This document shows, in pieces, positions 21,872 through 33,231 of a stretch of DNA of 64,000 bases (its first letter is position 1; each line of letters opens with the position of its first letter). The translations under genes were made by a program, and so were the position numbers. A model generated the notes under the pieces. That model did not search any database. It worked only from the letters and a program-made list of their open reading frames with translations, and was not told where the DNA came from. The stretch is from Uranotaenia lowii (taxonomy: Eukaryota; Arthropoda; Insecta; Diptera; Culicidae): positions 89,113,722 to 89,177,721 of the forward strand of contig NC_073691.1 of assembly GCF_029784155.1 (NCBI RefSeq), given 5' to 3'.

Positions 21872-24195
21872 ATAAACTTAAGCCTAAACTATATCCTAAA
21901 AACTAACTTAATTGTAAAGAGAACGAATCTCTGCGATGGAAGACTGCATCGATTTGCCTCTGAAGATGGAGATGATTTTGTTGGCCATCTCTTCGATAGA
22001 TTCCATGCCCGCAATCCAATGAAGATCTCTGGTGCTGTGTCAAGGTGGAAGCCGCAAAATCATTTTCAGAACCTTGTTCTGAATCCTCTGGATGGCTTTC
22101 TTCCTCGTCGCGCAGCAGCTAGTCCAAATCGGAATTGCATACATTATCGCTGGTCGGAGCACTTGCTTATAAATAAGCATCTTATTCTTCAGGAAAAGTC
22201 GGGATTTCCTGTTGATGAGAGAATAAAGAGATTTAGTGTATTTATTACATTTAGATTGAATATCTTCAATGTGATTTTTAAAAGTAAGATTCCGATCAAG
22301 TGTAAGTCCCAAGTACTTCACGTGATCAGACCATTCTAATGAAACCCCATTAAAAGTTATAGAATGATTTTCATTAGGTTTTAAAAAATTTGCTCTTGGC
22401 TTATGGGGAAATAAAATAAGTTGAGTTTTGGAAGCGTTAGCAGAAATTTTCCACATTTTCAAGTAATTCAAAAAAGAATTTAAATTTTGTTGCAATCTAC
22501 TGCGTACCACCCGTAAATTTCGACCTTTGGCTGAAAGCAAAGTATCATCAGCAAACAATCTTCTACCTTTTCCTTCTGGTACATCAGGAAGATCAGAAGT
22601 ATAAAGATTGTATAAAATTGGCCCAAGTATACTGCCCTGAGGGACACCAGCTCTAATGGGTGTCCTTTCAGAGCATGAATTTTAATAGCTTATTTGTAAG
22701 GTTTGGATAGTTAAATAATTTTGGTAAGATATAAAGGAAAATCAAATCGAGCTAATTTAGCTACTAAACCTTTGTGCCAAACACTGTCAAAAGCTTTATC
22801 AATATCAAGAAGAGCAACACCAGTTGAATAACCTTCAGATTTGCTAGCGTTAATCATATTAGTTACACTCAAAAGTTGATGTGTAGTAGAATGTCCATGA
22901 CGAAAACCAAATTGTTTATCGGGGAAAATAGAATTCTGATTAATGTGAATCATCATTTTATTCAAAATAACTCTCTCACTAAAGAAGGGAGCAAACTAAT
23001 TGGTCGGTAACTTCAAGTCTCTGAAGCACTTTTTCCAGGTTTTAAAATTGGAGTTACTTCGGCATTTTTCCATTTATTGGGAAAATAAGCTAAGTGAAAA
23101 CATTTATTGAAGATTTTAACTAAAAAATTTAAAGTGCTTTCAGGCAACTTTTTAATAAGAATATAGAAAATCCCATCTTCCCCCGGGGCTTTCATATTTT
23201 TAAATTTTTTGAAAATCAATTTAAGTTCATCAATATTTGTCTCACAAGAACTTTCAAATACATTTTGTTTAGAAAGAACATCATCAAATTCAAGGGAAAT
23301 ATGAGCATCAATTGGACTTTCAACGTTTGAATTAAAATCATGGGCAGACTCAAATTGTTGGACTAATTTTTGAGCTTTTTCTGCATTAGTTAAAAGAAGT
23401 TTATCCCCATCTTTCAAAGTAGGAATTGGCTTCTGGGGCTTTTTCAGAATTTTAGTTAATTTCCAAAATGGCTTTGAGTAGGGTTTTATGTCCTCTACTG
23501 TTTTAATAAAATTTTCATTACGAATGAAATTTAAACGACGTTTGATCTCTTTTTGAAGGTCGCAATAAATAAATTTCAAATAGGGATCCCTAGTACGTTG
23601 ATATTGGCGTCGACGAATTTTTTTCAGTCCTATCAAAAGCTGAAGATCATCATCAGTTAAAGGTTGATTAAATTTATGTTTAACTTTGGGTATTAAAGCG
23701 GCTTTAGCATTGACTATTGAAGTTGCCAAATCAATATCTTCCATTGAATTAAGTGGAACGTTTACATCCAAATTACGTTCAATAAAATTCTTATATCGCT
23801 CCCAGTCAGCTTTTTGAAAATTAAAAGTTGATTTTAAAGGGTTTTCAATGGGACTTTGGGATAAAGAAAAAGTTACTGGAAGGTGGTCTGAATCGAGGTC
23901 CGCATGAGTAACTAATTGACTACAATGCTCGCCTAAATCCGTTAGAACCAAATCAATTGAGGAAGGATTTCTAATTGAAGAGAAACAAGTATGCCCATTA
24001 GGATATTCAACAGTATAATAACCTGCAGAGCAGTCATTAAATAAAATATTCCCATTTGAATTTGATGAAATATTATTCCAAGATCGGTGTTTTGCATTAA
24101 ATTCACCAATAATAAAAAATTTAGATTTATTTCTGGTGAGTTTTTGTAAATCTCCCTTCAAAAAATTTTTCTGTTTCATTTAAGCTTTCGGGTTG
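21872..24195 (-). mobile_element. Jockey/Juan-like LINE, 5'-truncated
   Basis: The minus strand carries most of ORF2 from inside the endonuclease (about 24190) to the stop at 21908 and a short 3' UTR. The 5' part of ORF2 and all of ORF1 are absent, which fits incomplete reverse transcription. AT-rich coding with many lysines and asparagines, and the domain order, match mosquito Juan-type Jockey elements. Family placement is by motif recall and needs a search. Confidence 0.85.
21908..24179 (-). pseudogene. Jockey-type ORF2 remnant (endonuclease C-terminus + RT)
   Basis: The longest open part is 24179-23013 (388 codons). The endonuclease end has IIGEFNAKHRSWNN, SSIDLVLTDLGEHC and DSDHLPVTFSLSQ (the SDH catalytic motif), then a linker and the RT start MKAPGEDGIFYILIKKLP and KWKNAEVTPILKPGK. 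The next frame (22965-22711) has FGFRHGHSTTHQL and VALLDIDKAFDSVWHKG. A deletion near 22700 precedes a GP-ILYNLYTSDLPDVP-like block and the catalytic FADDTLLSAKGRN (22558-22040). The C-terminus continues after another shift, with GMESIEEMANKIISIF, and stops at 21908. All major RT blocks are present, but three or more shifts and one deletion inactivate it. Confidence 0.85.
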
Positions 24196-26747
24196 AGTTT
24201 GTAAAGGTGAATTTCAAACCGGTGTAATTCAAACCGAACGTTAACAGTGTGACCATAGTGATACGGATGAAAACTTTTTTGTTCCATCCGTTGAAATGTG
24301 ATATTTAAATTAATGTATGTATGAACATGAAACAGATAACAATTGTACATTTATAACAGGCGAGCAGCAATCAATGGACTCCTAGCCGTTGGACTAAAAC
24401 GAATTCGACAAAAGCAACAGACAGCAAAGTGAGTTACAACACTACATTTCATAAATTATTAACAACGCTTACCCGGAAAATTTGAATCGGCAGAGAGGTA
24501 ACTCAAATCGCCAGAGGGATCGTAACGATCTCTCTGGCGATTTTGCATCATCACATCGTTAGATAGGAACACACCATACGCGTGCCTTGGGTGAGTGCCA
24601 CGAATTAAGCTAAGACACGCCCTCCAGAGAAACACACGAACACAATCCGAATCGTGTTTGTATGTTTCCCTCGAGACGCGTGTTCGCCTGCCTGAGAAGT
24701 CGACAGCTACGATTGAAAGCACACACGGGACACGGGGACAAAATGCGACCACACCGTACGAGTGTACGATTCAAACTGATTTCGCATGTACGCATTCGTA
24801 TTTGTCGCCTCTAAGTATCTCGGCAGGACAAACCGAATGAAAATATTTGCGTTCTTGGAGTGTCGCCGAAGTTTACCGTTTTATTCTAAGTTCGGTGACT
24901 CAACTCTCAATTTTTTGCATGCTCTGTCGATTTCTGAGAGGACGCGCTTACTGGGTACAACAGTAATTTGTAATAAAATTTCTAGTTCCCTTGAAAAAGC
25001 CCAACAAAACTGGTCGAAACGTCAGGTATTTACCAAACAAGCGTTGTTTGATCTACTTTCAAGACCGAAAAAGCCAAAATCAAATATCCATTAAATACAA
25101 TACCGTTAAACAACAACAAGAACAAAGCTTCTTAGACAATTGTTACCATCAATTTTCTCAATGCATGATAATATGAATAAAGATTTTCCTTTTAAGATAA
25201 TGTTCAGGTCAAACAATCTGCAAATTCAATGTCATTACCATACAAAATGGATGAAAAAATTGCAAATTCCACCCACTCTACAGACACAAGAAAATCGTCG
25301 GCTTTGCCCCGCTGCCAAATCCAGAACCGTACCTCCTCTCCGTTGTTTCAGATATGACAATGTACTCCAACTAGCTAGCTGCAACTGATGATGGAGTAGT
25401 CGCGATTCGCTCAACCGGGGGTAATTAAGTTTGACATAAATTTCATAATTGGATAAAAATGCAAATTTCCGGAGCGCGTTAGCCATCAGCCTGGTTCCTG
25501 GTTGAGGAAGAAACGAACACGAATTGGAAGCATTTGGCCAGAATTCGGACGGACAGCTCGGCAGAAAAAGTTTGGTTCAAAATGGAAAAGAACAGCTAGA
25601 AATAGCTGAGGAGCGCCTGAAACAAGGCAACGCGGAAGGAAGTAGGTATCTAGTCAAATGTGTCCGCTGTGGCAAATTTAAAAAATGAGTAGAAATGAAA
25701 CGTGATCGAAATACAGTTGACTATAATGATTCCTTCTTGGTAATCCACTGAAGAAATTTGCTTACAGGAATAGCTTTTGATAGCTGCTGATGGGAAAACG
25801 AGGCTTTTTTTTACTTAACATGATTAACCCTAAGCGAAAATGTATCGAAATGTTTAAATTAACTTCGCTGATTTTCCCACTAGGTACCTGATGAAATTTG
25901 ACAATACCATTATCGTAGAATTGGATCGTTTGATTAATTGAAGATGTCGGGTTTGAATCAGCAAAAGCCTAAAAACCACCTTCCAAGAAAACCATTACTC
26001 TGATTGATGACCGAGTAGTTCAACAATGAGCACATCTCAGAAGTGCCTCAATTACATCCATATTAACACTTCATTCGAAGATCTAATCCGAGTGAGATGA
26101 TAAACCCTCCATTACATTCTCAACGTCCTGGAACACATTAGCATCCAAATTTTACGCGCATTCACATGGCCAGTCAGTGCGAGGAGAGCGATATAAAATC
26201 TGAATTTTATGGAAATTTCACAAATTAAATTTAATTTTATGCCAGCGTGCTGCCAGCGAGCTCGTTTTTATATGGCGAGCACAAATTTATGGGCTCTTTC
26301 AGTATCCTTTGCCCCTTGCTCGTAGTGTGAACGCTGTTGCTGCTGTGTGAAAAAAATATATATACGAACGCACTGGAATTTGTTCTTATGGTTTTGCGTT
26401 CTTGATTCTTCCTGTTTGATTCATTGCTTGTTATTTTACTGTATAAGTGAAGTTGAAGTAACGGTTAGGAAAAAAAATACATATATTATGAAACTAAATT
26501 TTAAATTTTATCTGAAGAAATATTAGAGATTAGAAATGATTAATATAAATTTAGATTGGCGAATAGGCGTTGGCGTCAAAAATTTCGCTCATGGAAAAAG
26601 TCGTTCTAACTTAGGAAGTTTGAACAAGGAAGAACCAGTATCGAGTCCAGTTGAAAATAACCGTAAAAACCGAAAATAAATGCCATAAAAGGATTTTTTA
26701 AACTTTTTGATCATACACAACTCTCATTTTCATTTCCTCATGGATTT
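24196..26747. other. Low-repeat intergenic DNA, no gene recognised
   Basis: This stretch is less repetitive and has a more even composition than its surroundings (for example 24590-24790 and 26150-26350). It may therefore be the least transposon-affected DNA in the window. Several short overlapping open frames at 24459-24840 cover both strands of the same GC-richer block and have no domain character. A 39-bp palindrome lies at 24505-24543. Confidence 0.45.
24505..24543. repeat. 39-bp near-perfect palindrome
   Basis: The arms AAATCGCCAGAGGGATCGT (24505-24523) and the complement of 24525-24543, AAATCGCCAGAGAGATCGT, differ at one position and are separated by one base. Either strand could extrude or form a tight hairpin if transcribed. 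The function is unknown. Confidence 0.8.
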
Positions 26748-27087
26748 GGTGGCCCACAATTTCCCACCATCTGTCAAAATCCAAAGAAAAAAAACCTTTT
26801 TTTTTCAACATTCAGAACAAGGAGAAAATAATTTATCAAAACATTAAAAAATGGCCTAGTGATACTTTAGAAATGTAGAAAACCATACCATTTATGATAT
26901 TATTTTATCGGCTACATCGGTGAAATGTTATACTCTTTGAGAAAGAATATTTAGTACTTGAAAGATTATAAACGGATAGAAGATTAGAATAAGATGAATG
27001 ATGTTGAAAATGAGCGGAAGTGTAATTTATCTTTTATGATAAAGAAGTTATGAAGTGAAGAAAAAAAGTGACCTATGATACCCCACC
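26748..27087. repeat. Inverted partial relative of the 20.7-kb MITE
   Basis: The complement of this segment follows 20680-20890 through landmarks in order. These are TGGGGTATCATAGGTCAC, then CATAACTTCTTTATCATAAA with AGATAAATT, then ATGGTATGGTTTTCTACATT, GGATTTTGACAGATGGTGGG and finally GTGGGCCACCAAATCC. It lacks the outermost GGGAGAG bases. It also lacks the distal two thirds of the 20.7-kb copy, which suggests that the shorter inner inverted-repeat unit is the original mobile form. Confidence 0.75.
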
Positions 27088-27337
27088 ATTTAAAACCTGT
27101 AATAGAACTGGATATGAGTTCAGTATACTGTCTTCAAATAACCATGTTGTCTGCGTAGAACATGGTTTCTGGTATCTTCAAATAAAAATTGTTAATTAAT
27201 TACGTGCAAATATTGCGAAAGAGTTAAGAAATTTTTCAAAAATGGAAGCTCTGAGTTGAGCTGCAAATTTTATCCTATTTATTTTAAATACTCTTATCAC
27301 CAACAAAAATTCTCTGATTTAGTTTGACCGGATAGAT

Positions 27338-27824
27338 TAAGGTTGCCAGAATTTTTTTCACTACCATCCGGGCCAAGCAATTCCGGGCATTTTTTCAAAA
27401 AAACCTGGCAAAATCCGGGCATGGATTTCAATCTTTCAAATCCAAAAACCGGGCAAAATTTAGGTGTTATTATATATAAAAGCAAAGAAAAAATGCAAAA
27501 AAAATCGAAATTAATATTTTATTATTGTAATGGCAGACTTCCAACAACTTTTTGGATCACTTAAATATTTAAAGGTTTATAAAAGTAAATCAGCGAAATT
27601 ATTTGAAACAACCGTTGAAAATTTCCATACCGATAATCGATTTTACTGAAACGTACTCAAAAACTTTGATTTTTTTGGTTTCTTTATGAAAATTGTTAAA
27701 AATCCGGGCAATATCCGGACTTTTTTCACGATATCCGGGCAACCGGGCCGGACCGGACTTTCTCGAAATTTTGCATCAAATATCCGGGCAAACCCGGATA
27801 AAACCGGGCAATCTGGCAAGCTTA
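27338..27824. mobile_element. hAT-like MITE with 8-bp target duplication
   Basis: The inverted ends TAAGGTTGCCAGA (27338-27350) and complement TAAGCTTGCCAGA (27812-27824) differ at one position. The octamer GGATAGAT flanks both sides (27330-27337 and 27825-27832), which fits the 8-bp duplication of the hAT superfamily. The 487-bp interior is non-coding. It is rich in CCGGGCA/CCCGG motifs near both ends, which look like subterminal transposase-binding repeats. Confidence 0.8.
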
Positions 27825-27837
27825 GGATAGATATTTT

Positions 27838-28451
27838 CTTGTAACAGCCCTTCACACTCTCCCACAAAAAAGGCTCAATTGAGCCCCCTGGTAATGGACG
27901 CTTCTGTTCTCAGCATGTCTGGCAGCACAATGATAATCAAAGTAAAAGTGAAAAGTTAAATGTTTTTCGTTTCATAATTAATTGTCTGGTTTGTGCTTCA
28001 TCGAGAAATATTTACCCAATGACAATTGGGAAGTATCATGAAGATTTGAAACACAGAAAGAAACATAAACAAAATAATTAAATACAAATTCTATAGAAAA
28101 AACAGATATAAGAGTTTAAGAATTCAAAACTTTAAATCAGGCCATAGTTCAGTGTCTTAAATCTAAATCATAATTTCTTATTTCAAATACAGTTTAGAGA
28201 AACTGAATTTAATTTAAAAAAAAGATTCAAAGTAACAATCCAACCAAAGTAGTTAAATGTTTAAAACACAGAATCAGTTATCATTGAAAAAAGTGATGAA
28301 AAAAAGATAATGAGACAAAGATCCTGAGCTCTCAAAATTCAAAAAAAACATGAAACTGAACTTCAGTAACTGAAGAAACAAAACAAGACATGAAAATCTC
28401 AATTAGTTGGACCTGGAAAAAGATAAGATTAAAGACATAGAAACATTCATG
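27838..28451. other. AT-rich DNA without a recognised gene
   Basis: Simple A/T-rich sequence with no open frame of note and no repeat structure that I can see. Confidence 0.6.
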
Positions 28452-29190
28452 TTAAGGGGGGGGTAGGGTCTAACGGGTAAAAAAAAACACTATTTTCACG
28501 ATTTTTTTCTAGAGCTATCGTTCAAACAAATGTATTCAAATTTTTTGCATTATACAAAGCATTATTAAAAGAACATTTAGTAATTTTTTCGTAGAAAAAT
28601 ATTGAAAAATGAGCCGGTGACGGAGCACTTTCGAGGATGCCTTTTAGAAAACAGGATTTGCGGTGGACACTGTATCTCAGCACAGAATCATCTGAAATCA
28701 AAAAATCCGAGCAAAATATTTTTAATAGATGTTTTTTCTGGACCCCAACGTTTTTATTTCACTTAAAAATATTTTTATGAAATTTTTGTGGCTGTTTGAA
28801 GTAAAAACTACGATTTTTCACGAAAAAATCCGCCATTTTTTATCTGTAAAATCTCTCCAAAGTAAAAAAAACAAAAAAAGAAAAACGTTGGGGTCTGGTA
28901 TTTTATATGTAGAAAATATGTTCCAAATTTGAAAAGAATCGGATAAGTAGTTTTCAAATGGCGATGTCCACGGACTTTAAAAATGTGCTTTCGAGAAAAA
29001 CGCGTTTGAAGTTTCTGCTCTTGCATTCTTGCAGTATTATATAGGAGGAGATAAAGGCCTATAACTTCTACAGTTTTGCTTCAATTGACTTGAAAATTTG
29101 ACACAACATTCTTGAAATGTTTTACAATAAGAAAATAAAAAAATAAAAAAATCGATTTTTTGAAAGTGTTAGACCCTACCCCCCCCTTAA
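28452..29190. mobile_element. MITE with TTAA target duplication and G-rich ends
   Basis: The tetramer TTAA at 28452-28455 and 29187-29190 flanks inverted ends GGGGGGGGTAGGGTCTAAC (left) and the same read as the complement of the right end. About 19 bp match perfectly. The 731-bp interior is non-coding. A TTAA duplication is the mark of piggyBac-type transposition and of some mosquito MITEs. No transposase is encoded here. Confidence 0.85.
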
Positions 29191-29801
29191 GAGGATCACT
29201 CAATGACATTAAGCCTGTTCAATAGCCAATTGAAATTGGTTTCAATCGATTTCGATCGGTAAATTGTTGTTCACTCAGCCAATGTTTTGGTCGAAACTAA
29301 TCCAATTGACGTTCAATAAAGCCAACAGAAATCGATCGAAACCAGTCAAAACCGATCACGCTCGGAGGCAGGATTCGTTTCTATCGATTTCTATTACACT
29401 AACACACATGCAGTTGTTTATTGTCAAAAACAGCTGGTTCGGTGTGCTAAGCTTCTGTTGTGGTCCACAACTTGTGGATGTTAGTCGTGCAGTGTAAGTG
29501 AAAGTGGAGTCAACCGGTGCAGCGGCAGTGGTGCTGTGCTAGTGGTGTTGTTCCGGTCGTGCATAGTGTCAGTTATGTGGTGTCAATCGAATCAGTTGCT
29601 GCTGCTGCTTGTGAAAGTCCGTGTTGGTGTGGTCCATGTTCAGTGGTGCGGTGCTAGTAGCATTGATCGGTGTTTCGTTGGTGTTGCTGTGTTGATCGCA
29701 CCAGTCGATGTGCTTGCCGCAGCAACTGATGATGAAAATTTGCGAATTATGATATACCAAATAAATTTGAAATCGATCTCCCGAATTTTATTGCATAATA
29801 T

Positions 29802-29990
29802 CAGTGTTCGGCATCGCTAATTGTAAAATTAGCGGCGCTAATTAAATCGCTAACTCATTCAAATTTAGCGATCGCTAATTAAAACCGCTAAATGAGCGGA
29901 AAAAGTTATCGCTTCAAGCTTAAAGCGCTAATCGCTAATCGCTAACTGTTGATAAACAATAACGTAAAAAGGATTGCAACAGCATGGATT
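29802..29990 (+). repeat. Cluster of GCTAAT/TTAGCG motifs, hAT-like left end
   Basis: The segment begins CAGTGTTCGGC, the kind of terminus many hAT elements have. It then packs about ten copies of CGCTAA in both orientations into less than 150 bp. Related motifs reappear at 30805-30860 (TTAGCGTT, TTTAGCGG, TAGCGGAAC, TCGCTAGC). No matching right terminus (CGAACACTG) was found, so the unit is incomplete or misread. Confidence 0.4.
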
Positions 29991-30950
29991 ATGGTTGCAT
30001 CTCAATTCGTTTGCTCAAATACTGTACAAACATAGTGCAGATTGTTTATTATGCCCAGTCTGTTGAAAAATCTTCAACCAGGTTTAACTTTTTTTTTTTC
30101 AAACTTTCAAAATAGTAATGCAAAATTCTCATGATAGGAGCATTGCCAAACGTGTATCTAAAAACTAAATGAAATAAAAATGCAAATTCATTCTACGGTG
30201 ATACTTCTTATATTTATTTTACCTGATTTGAAATACTTGTAAAAACTGCTTTGTGAAAAATAAATATCTCATCCACTTAAAACAAGTGGTAAAAAGCGGA
30301 TTTTTCCAGCATTTATTATTCGAGATTTGCCGTGTGAGATAGTAATGTGAGATCTAAGAAAAACTTAGAAATTTGAAAAAGCTTTTGAAAATCCATCGAT
30401 TAACCTAAAAGGCACATTTCAACAAATCACCTCATGTGGACGACCATGCTAAAGTCATGTAAAATATTGAGCAAGTAGGCCGTTTACTGTATTTTTGCAA
30501 GCAAAAACAGTATCTAAAAATTGACCTTCTAGCTTTGAATTATATAAATGATGTTTAAAATTGTTTAATACTGTTTAACAATATTTATTGAATTGTTTGT
30601 CTGAGAATTTTGAGAAAAGAAGTACTTAAAGAGAAAAAAATCTGTATGAGGCACTTCTGCCCTGAGATCATTCGAAGTGACCATTTTCACTTGGAGCGCA
30701 TTTTGGTGTAAGAATGATGCCCGATGTCTCCTTTACTTGTCAAATGACAAAAAGTCTACTTCTATCAGTAATAATTTGTGAATTTGAAACAAGTAAATGG
30801 AAGTTAGCGTTCTTCATTTAGCGGAACAAAAAAATAGCGGAACTTTTTAATTCGCTAGCTCAATCAAAACATGATGACATGATCAATATAATAAATATTT
30901 TTTTCCCACATTGTTCATAGAATGGATTCATATCAGACTTTTTCGTGGGG

Positions 30951-31998
30951 TAGGGGAGATGAGGGCATAACGAGCACCCGAGGCATAATGAGAACTACGC
31001 TTTTCTACGAAAGTGCGTATTTTCTTAAATAAATTTTCATGAGGATTTGTTTCGTACTTCCTATAGTATTAATTTTTCACAAAAAAAAGGAATCTCCTTA
31101 TCATCTTTACAGAGATATTTAAAAAAAACTAGCTTGGTTCTCAAGTTACGAAAATATTATAATTTTTGAGCACCACGAAATAAGCTCTTATGATCTTAAA
31201 ATAACCTTGATCTATAATGTACGCACTGCAACATGATGTACACATTGTTTCTCAATTTTTACCATCAAACATTTTTGATTTTTCACTTTTATCAATTTTA
31301 AAACACGTTTTTACTTAAATTTGTTGACTAGGGGCATATAGAGCACCATATTATCGAGGCATTATGAGCATTTTCTGCCGTAGAATCTAGCAGCGAATTA
31401 AAATTGATTTATAGCGCCACACCTTGACTAGTTTTCATCCGACAATTTAACCTATTGGTAAGGTGTCGGAGAGGTAATCAAAAGACTAGAGTTAGATTTC
31501 TGTTCGAGGTGATTTTTTTCCATTCACAATTCATGATCGATTTTTTTATTGTTACATTATACGGCTAGTAGCATCATCCTCCGAACAAAGCACTTAATGT
31601 ATGAGCGTGCGTGAATTGTTTGTATTCTACAAACAGACCTAGATTATTTTGTTATTGCTTTGTTTGATGAATCTACGACTCACCTGACTTCATCGAATTG
31701 AATTCGCTGCTAGATTCCCCGGCAAAAACGCACATCTTGCTCTGATTAATGGTGCTCATACTGCCTCAGGGGGGGTTCTCATTATGCCTCCACAGTGGCT
31801 GGTTTTCAGCTTTTGGCAAATTTTTTTAAAAGGCATTTTTTAACGTTTTCATCTAGTTTTTTACGTTTCAGCCCGTTAGGGAATAGGCTTTTCAAGTGTC
31901 TGAACACGAAACAATAATGTAACCTCCATATTATAGCTATTTTCTATGGTTAAATAACCGTTTTCCTTAAGGTGGCCATTATGCCCCCATCTCCCCTA
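30951..31998. mobile_element. MITE with TAGGGGAGATG inverted ends
   Basis: The left TAGGGGAGATGAGGGCATAA pairs with the complement of the right end, TAGGGGAGATGGGGGCATAA. The 1,048-bp interior has no coding sense but repeats terminal-like words (AGGCATTATGAGCA, GGTGCTCAT, GAGGCATAATGAGAAC). The TAGGGGAGA start resembles the 20.7-kb MITE end TAGGGGAGAGTGGGG, so the two may be mobilised by the same transposase. Confidence 0.8.
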
Positions 31999-32249
31999 GG
32001 GGTTTTTCTTCAAGTCGTATTATTTAGTATCATTTCAAAGCGAAAATTTTTTTTGATAAAATGTTTTATTGAAATCAATAGCTTACAATTATTGGTTTAA
32101 GGCATTTTCAAATTTATTTTTTCATGTGATATTATTTCTATTGAAAATTATCTTAGCACATATAACGAATTTCATTACTTTTTTTATTTCTTGAATTTTA
32201 AAATAATTTCATTACAATTTCATATGTTTAAACTTATACATGATTAACA

Positions 32250-32660
32250 CTAACGTAATATGAGGGTCAGTCTACCTCCTCTTCCTAGAGTTTTCTTTTA
32301 AAAGCAGCATCTTCACTACCACCACCGGCTGGCATCGGGAAAAGATTCACACATCAGAAGCTATCAGTTGGGTGACTTTACCTCGAAAGTCATGGTTATA
32401 AGGATCTAACTGAGGCAATCTCAGAGTTTCTACAACACGCTGCCCGCTTGATGGAGTGTCTCACTTTTGCATGGTCCTCCTGATCGAAAAATGGCTTCTA
32501 GTAGAAAGATGATTCCGCTAGGCTCAAATCTTGGCATGCCGAATGCTTTGATCAGATCTACCAGCAATGAGGCAGCAATTATATCCAAATTATTCTAGTC
32601 CGTAGCACTGATGTTGACATTGTTCTGGCAGATGGTGGCCAACGTTTACAGTCCGCAAAT
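32250..32660 (-). other. Decayed coding-like stretch, unidentified
   Basis: GC content rises here. The minus strand shows short open pieces such as VVETLRLPQLDPYNHDFRGK and TQLIASDV, interrupted by stops and shifts. It lies just inside the right inverted repeat of the 29.2-32.9 kb unit, where a transposase gene could be. I do not recognise the family. Confidence 0.25.
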
Positions 32661-33078
32661 TTTTTTTCCTCATTGCTATTAATAAAATGGTAAAAATGTT
32701 GGATACACAATATTACTGTTTATGAAATTATATTCCGAACTATTGAAAACAAACTTATTCATTAAATCCCGAGTGCTTGAAGGGCGGAGCCGAATGAAAA
32801 ATCAAAACAAACTAAGCGCATTAGTATTAGTGTCTGGCTGTTCATTCAGCAGCCTGATAGAAATCGATCGAAGTCAATTGGAAAAACAGCTGATCAACTG
32901 TCAATCCATTTCAATTGATTTCGATTGAGTTCTGTTGAACACACCTATTAGCAACTCAACTGAATATGAGATAATTTTTATGTTAATTTAAGAATAATCA
33001 TTTGGAAATTGATATGCTGAATTCAGGATATTTTCCATCAGTAGATGATCAAGTTTTGGTTATACCAATTGCCACTTT

Positions 33079-33105
33079 TGCCCCCCCCCCCCGCCCCCCC
33101 TTAAC
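33079..33105 (+). repeat. C-rich tract ending CCCCCCCTTAA
   Basis: A run of C broken by one G is followed directly by TTAA. On the minus strand it is a G tract able to form a quadruplex. The ending is the same as the right end of the TTAA MITE at 29181-29190, so it may be a degraded terminus of that family. Confidence 0.5.
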
Positions 33106-33231
33106 CTTCCATTGCGGTTAAAAAAGGGAACATTTTACATTATTTATTTTATTCTTACCTGTTTTTCAATCAGCACTTTTTAGAACTAAAATAATTTTCA
33201 TTTGTTTTATTCATATTTTTCACTTTTCTTT

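Larger units (their letters stand above)
29211..32946. mobile_element. 3.7-kb unit bounded by imperfect inverted repeats
   Basis: The left edge has CCTGTTCAATAGCCAATTGA and then GGTTTCAATCGATTTCG. The complement of the right edge reads GTGTGTTCAACAGAACTCAA, then TCGAAATCAATTGAAATGG. ATTA lies just outside both ends (29208-29211, 32946-32949), so a short target duplication is possible. GATCGAAA/TCAATTG motifs recur inside both ends. The interior holds a GT-rich leader-like block (29450-29740), a hAT-like end (29802), a MITE (30951-31998) and a decayed coding-like stretch (32.25-32.65 kb). It is probably an old DNA transposon with later insertions. Confidence 0.5.

Noticed and set aside
24459..24840. 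Overlapping open frames on both strands of a GC-richer block
   Set aside because: Three frames overlap, none has domain character, and the palindrome inside explains part of the stop-free run.
24985..25030. CCCTTGAAAAAGCCC ... GGTCGAAACGTC, similar to motifs near Penelope-type elements and hammerhead ribozyme cores
   Set aside because: The CUGAUGA half of a hammerhead is missing and no Penelope RT is nearby. One short motif is not enough.
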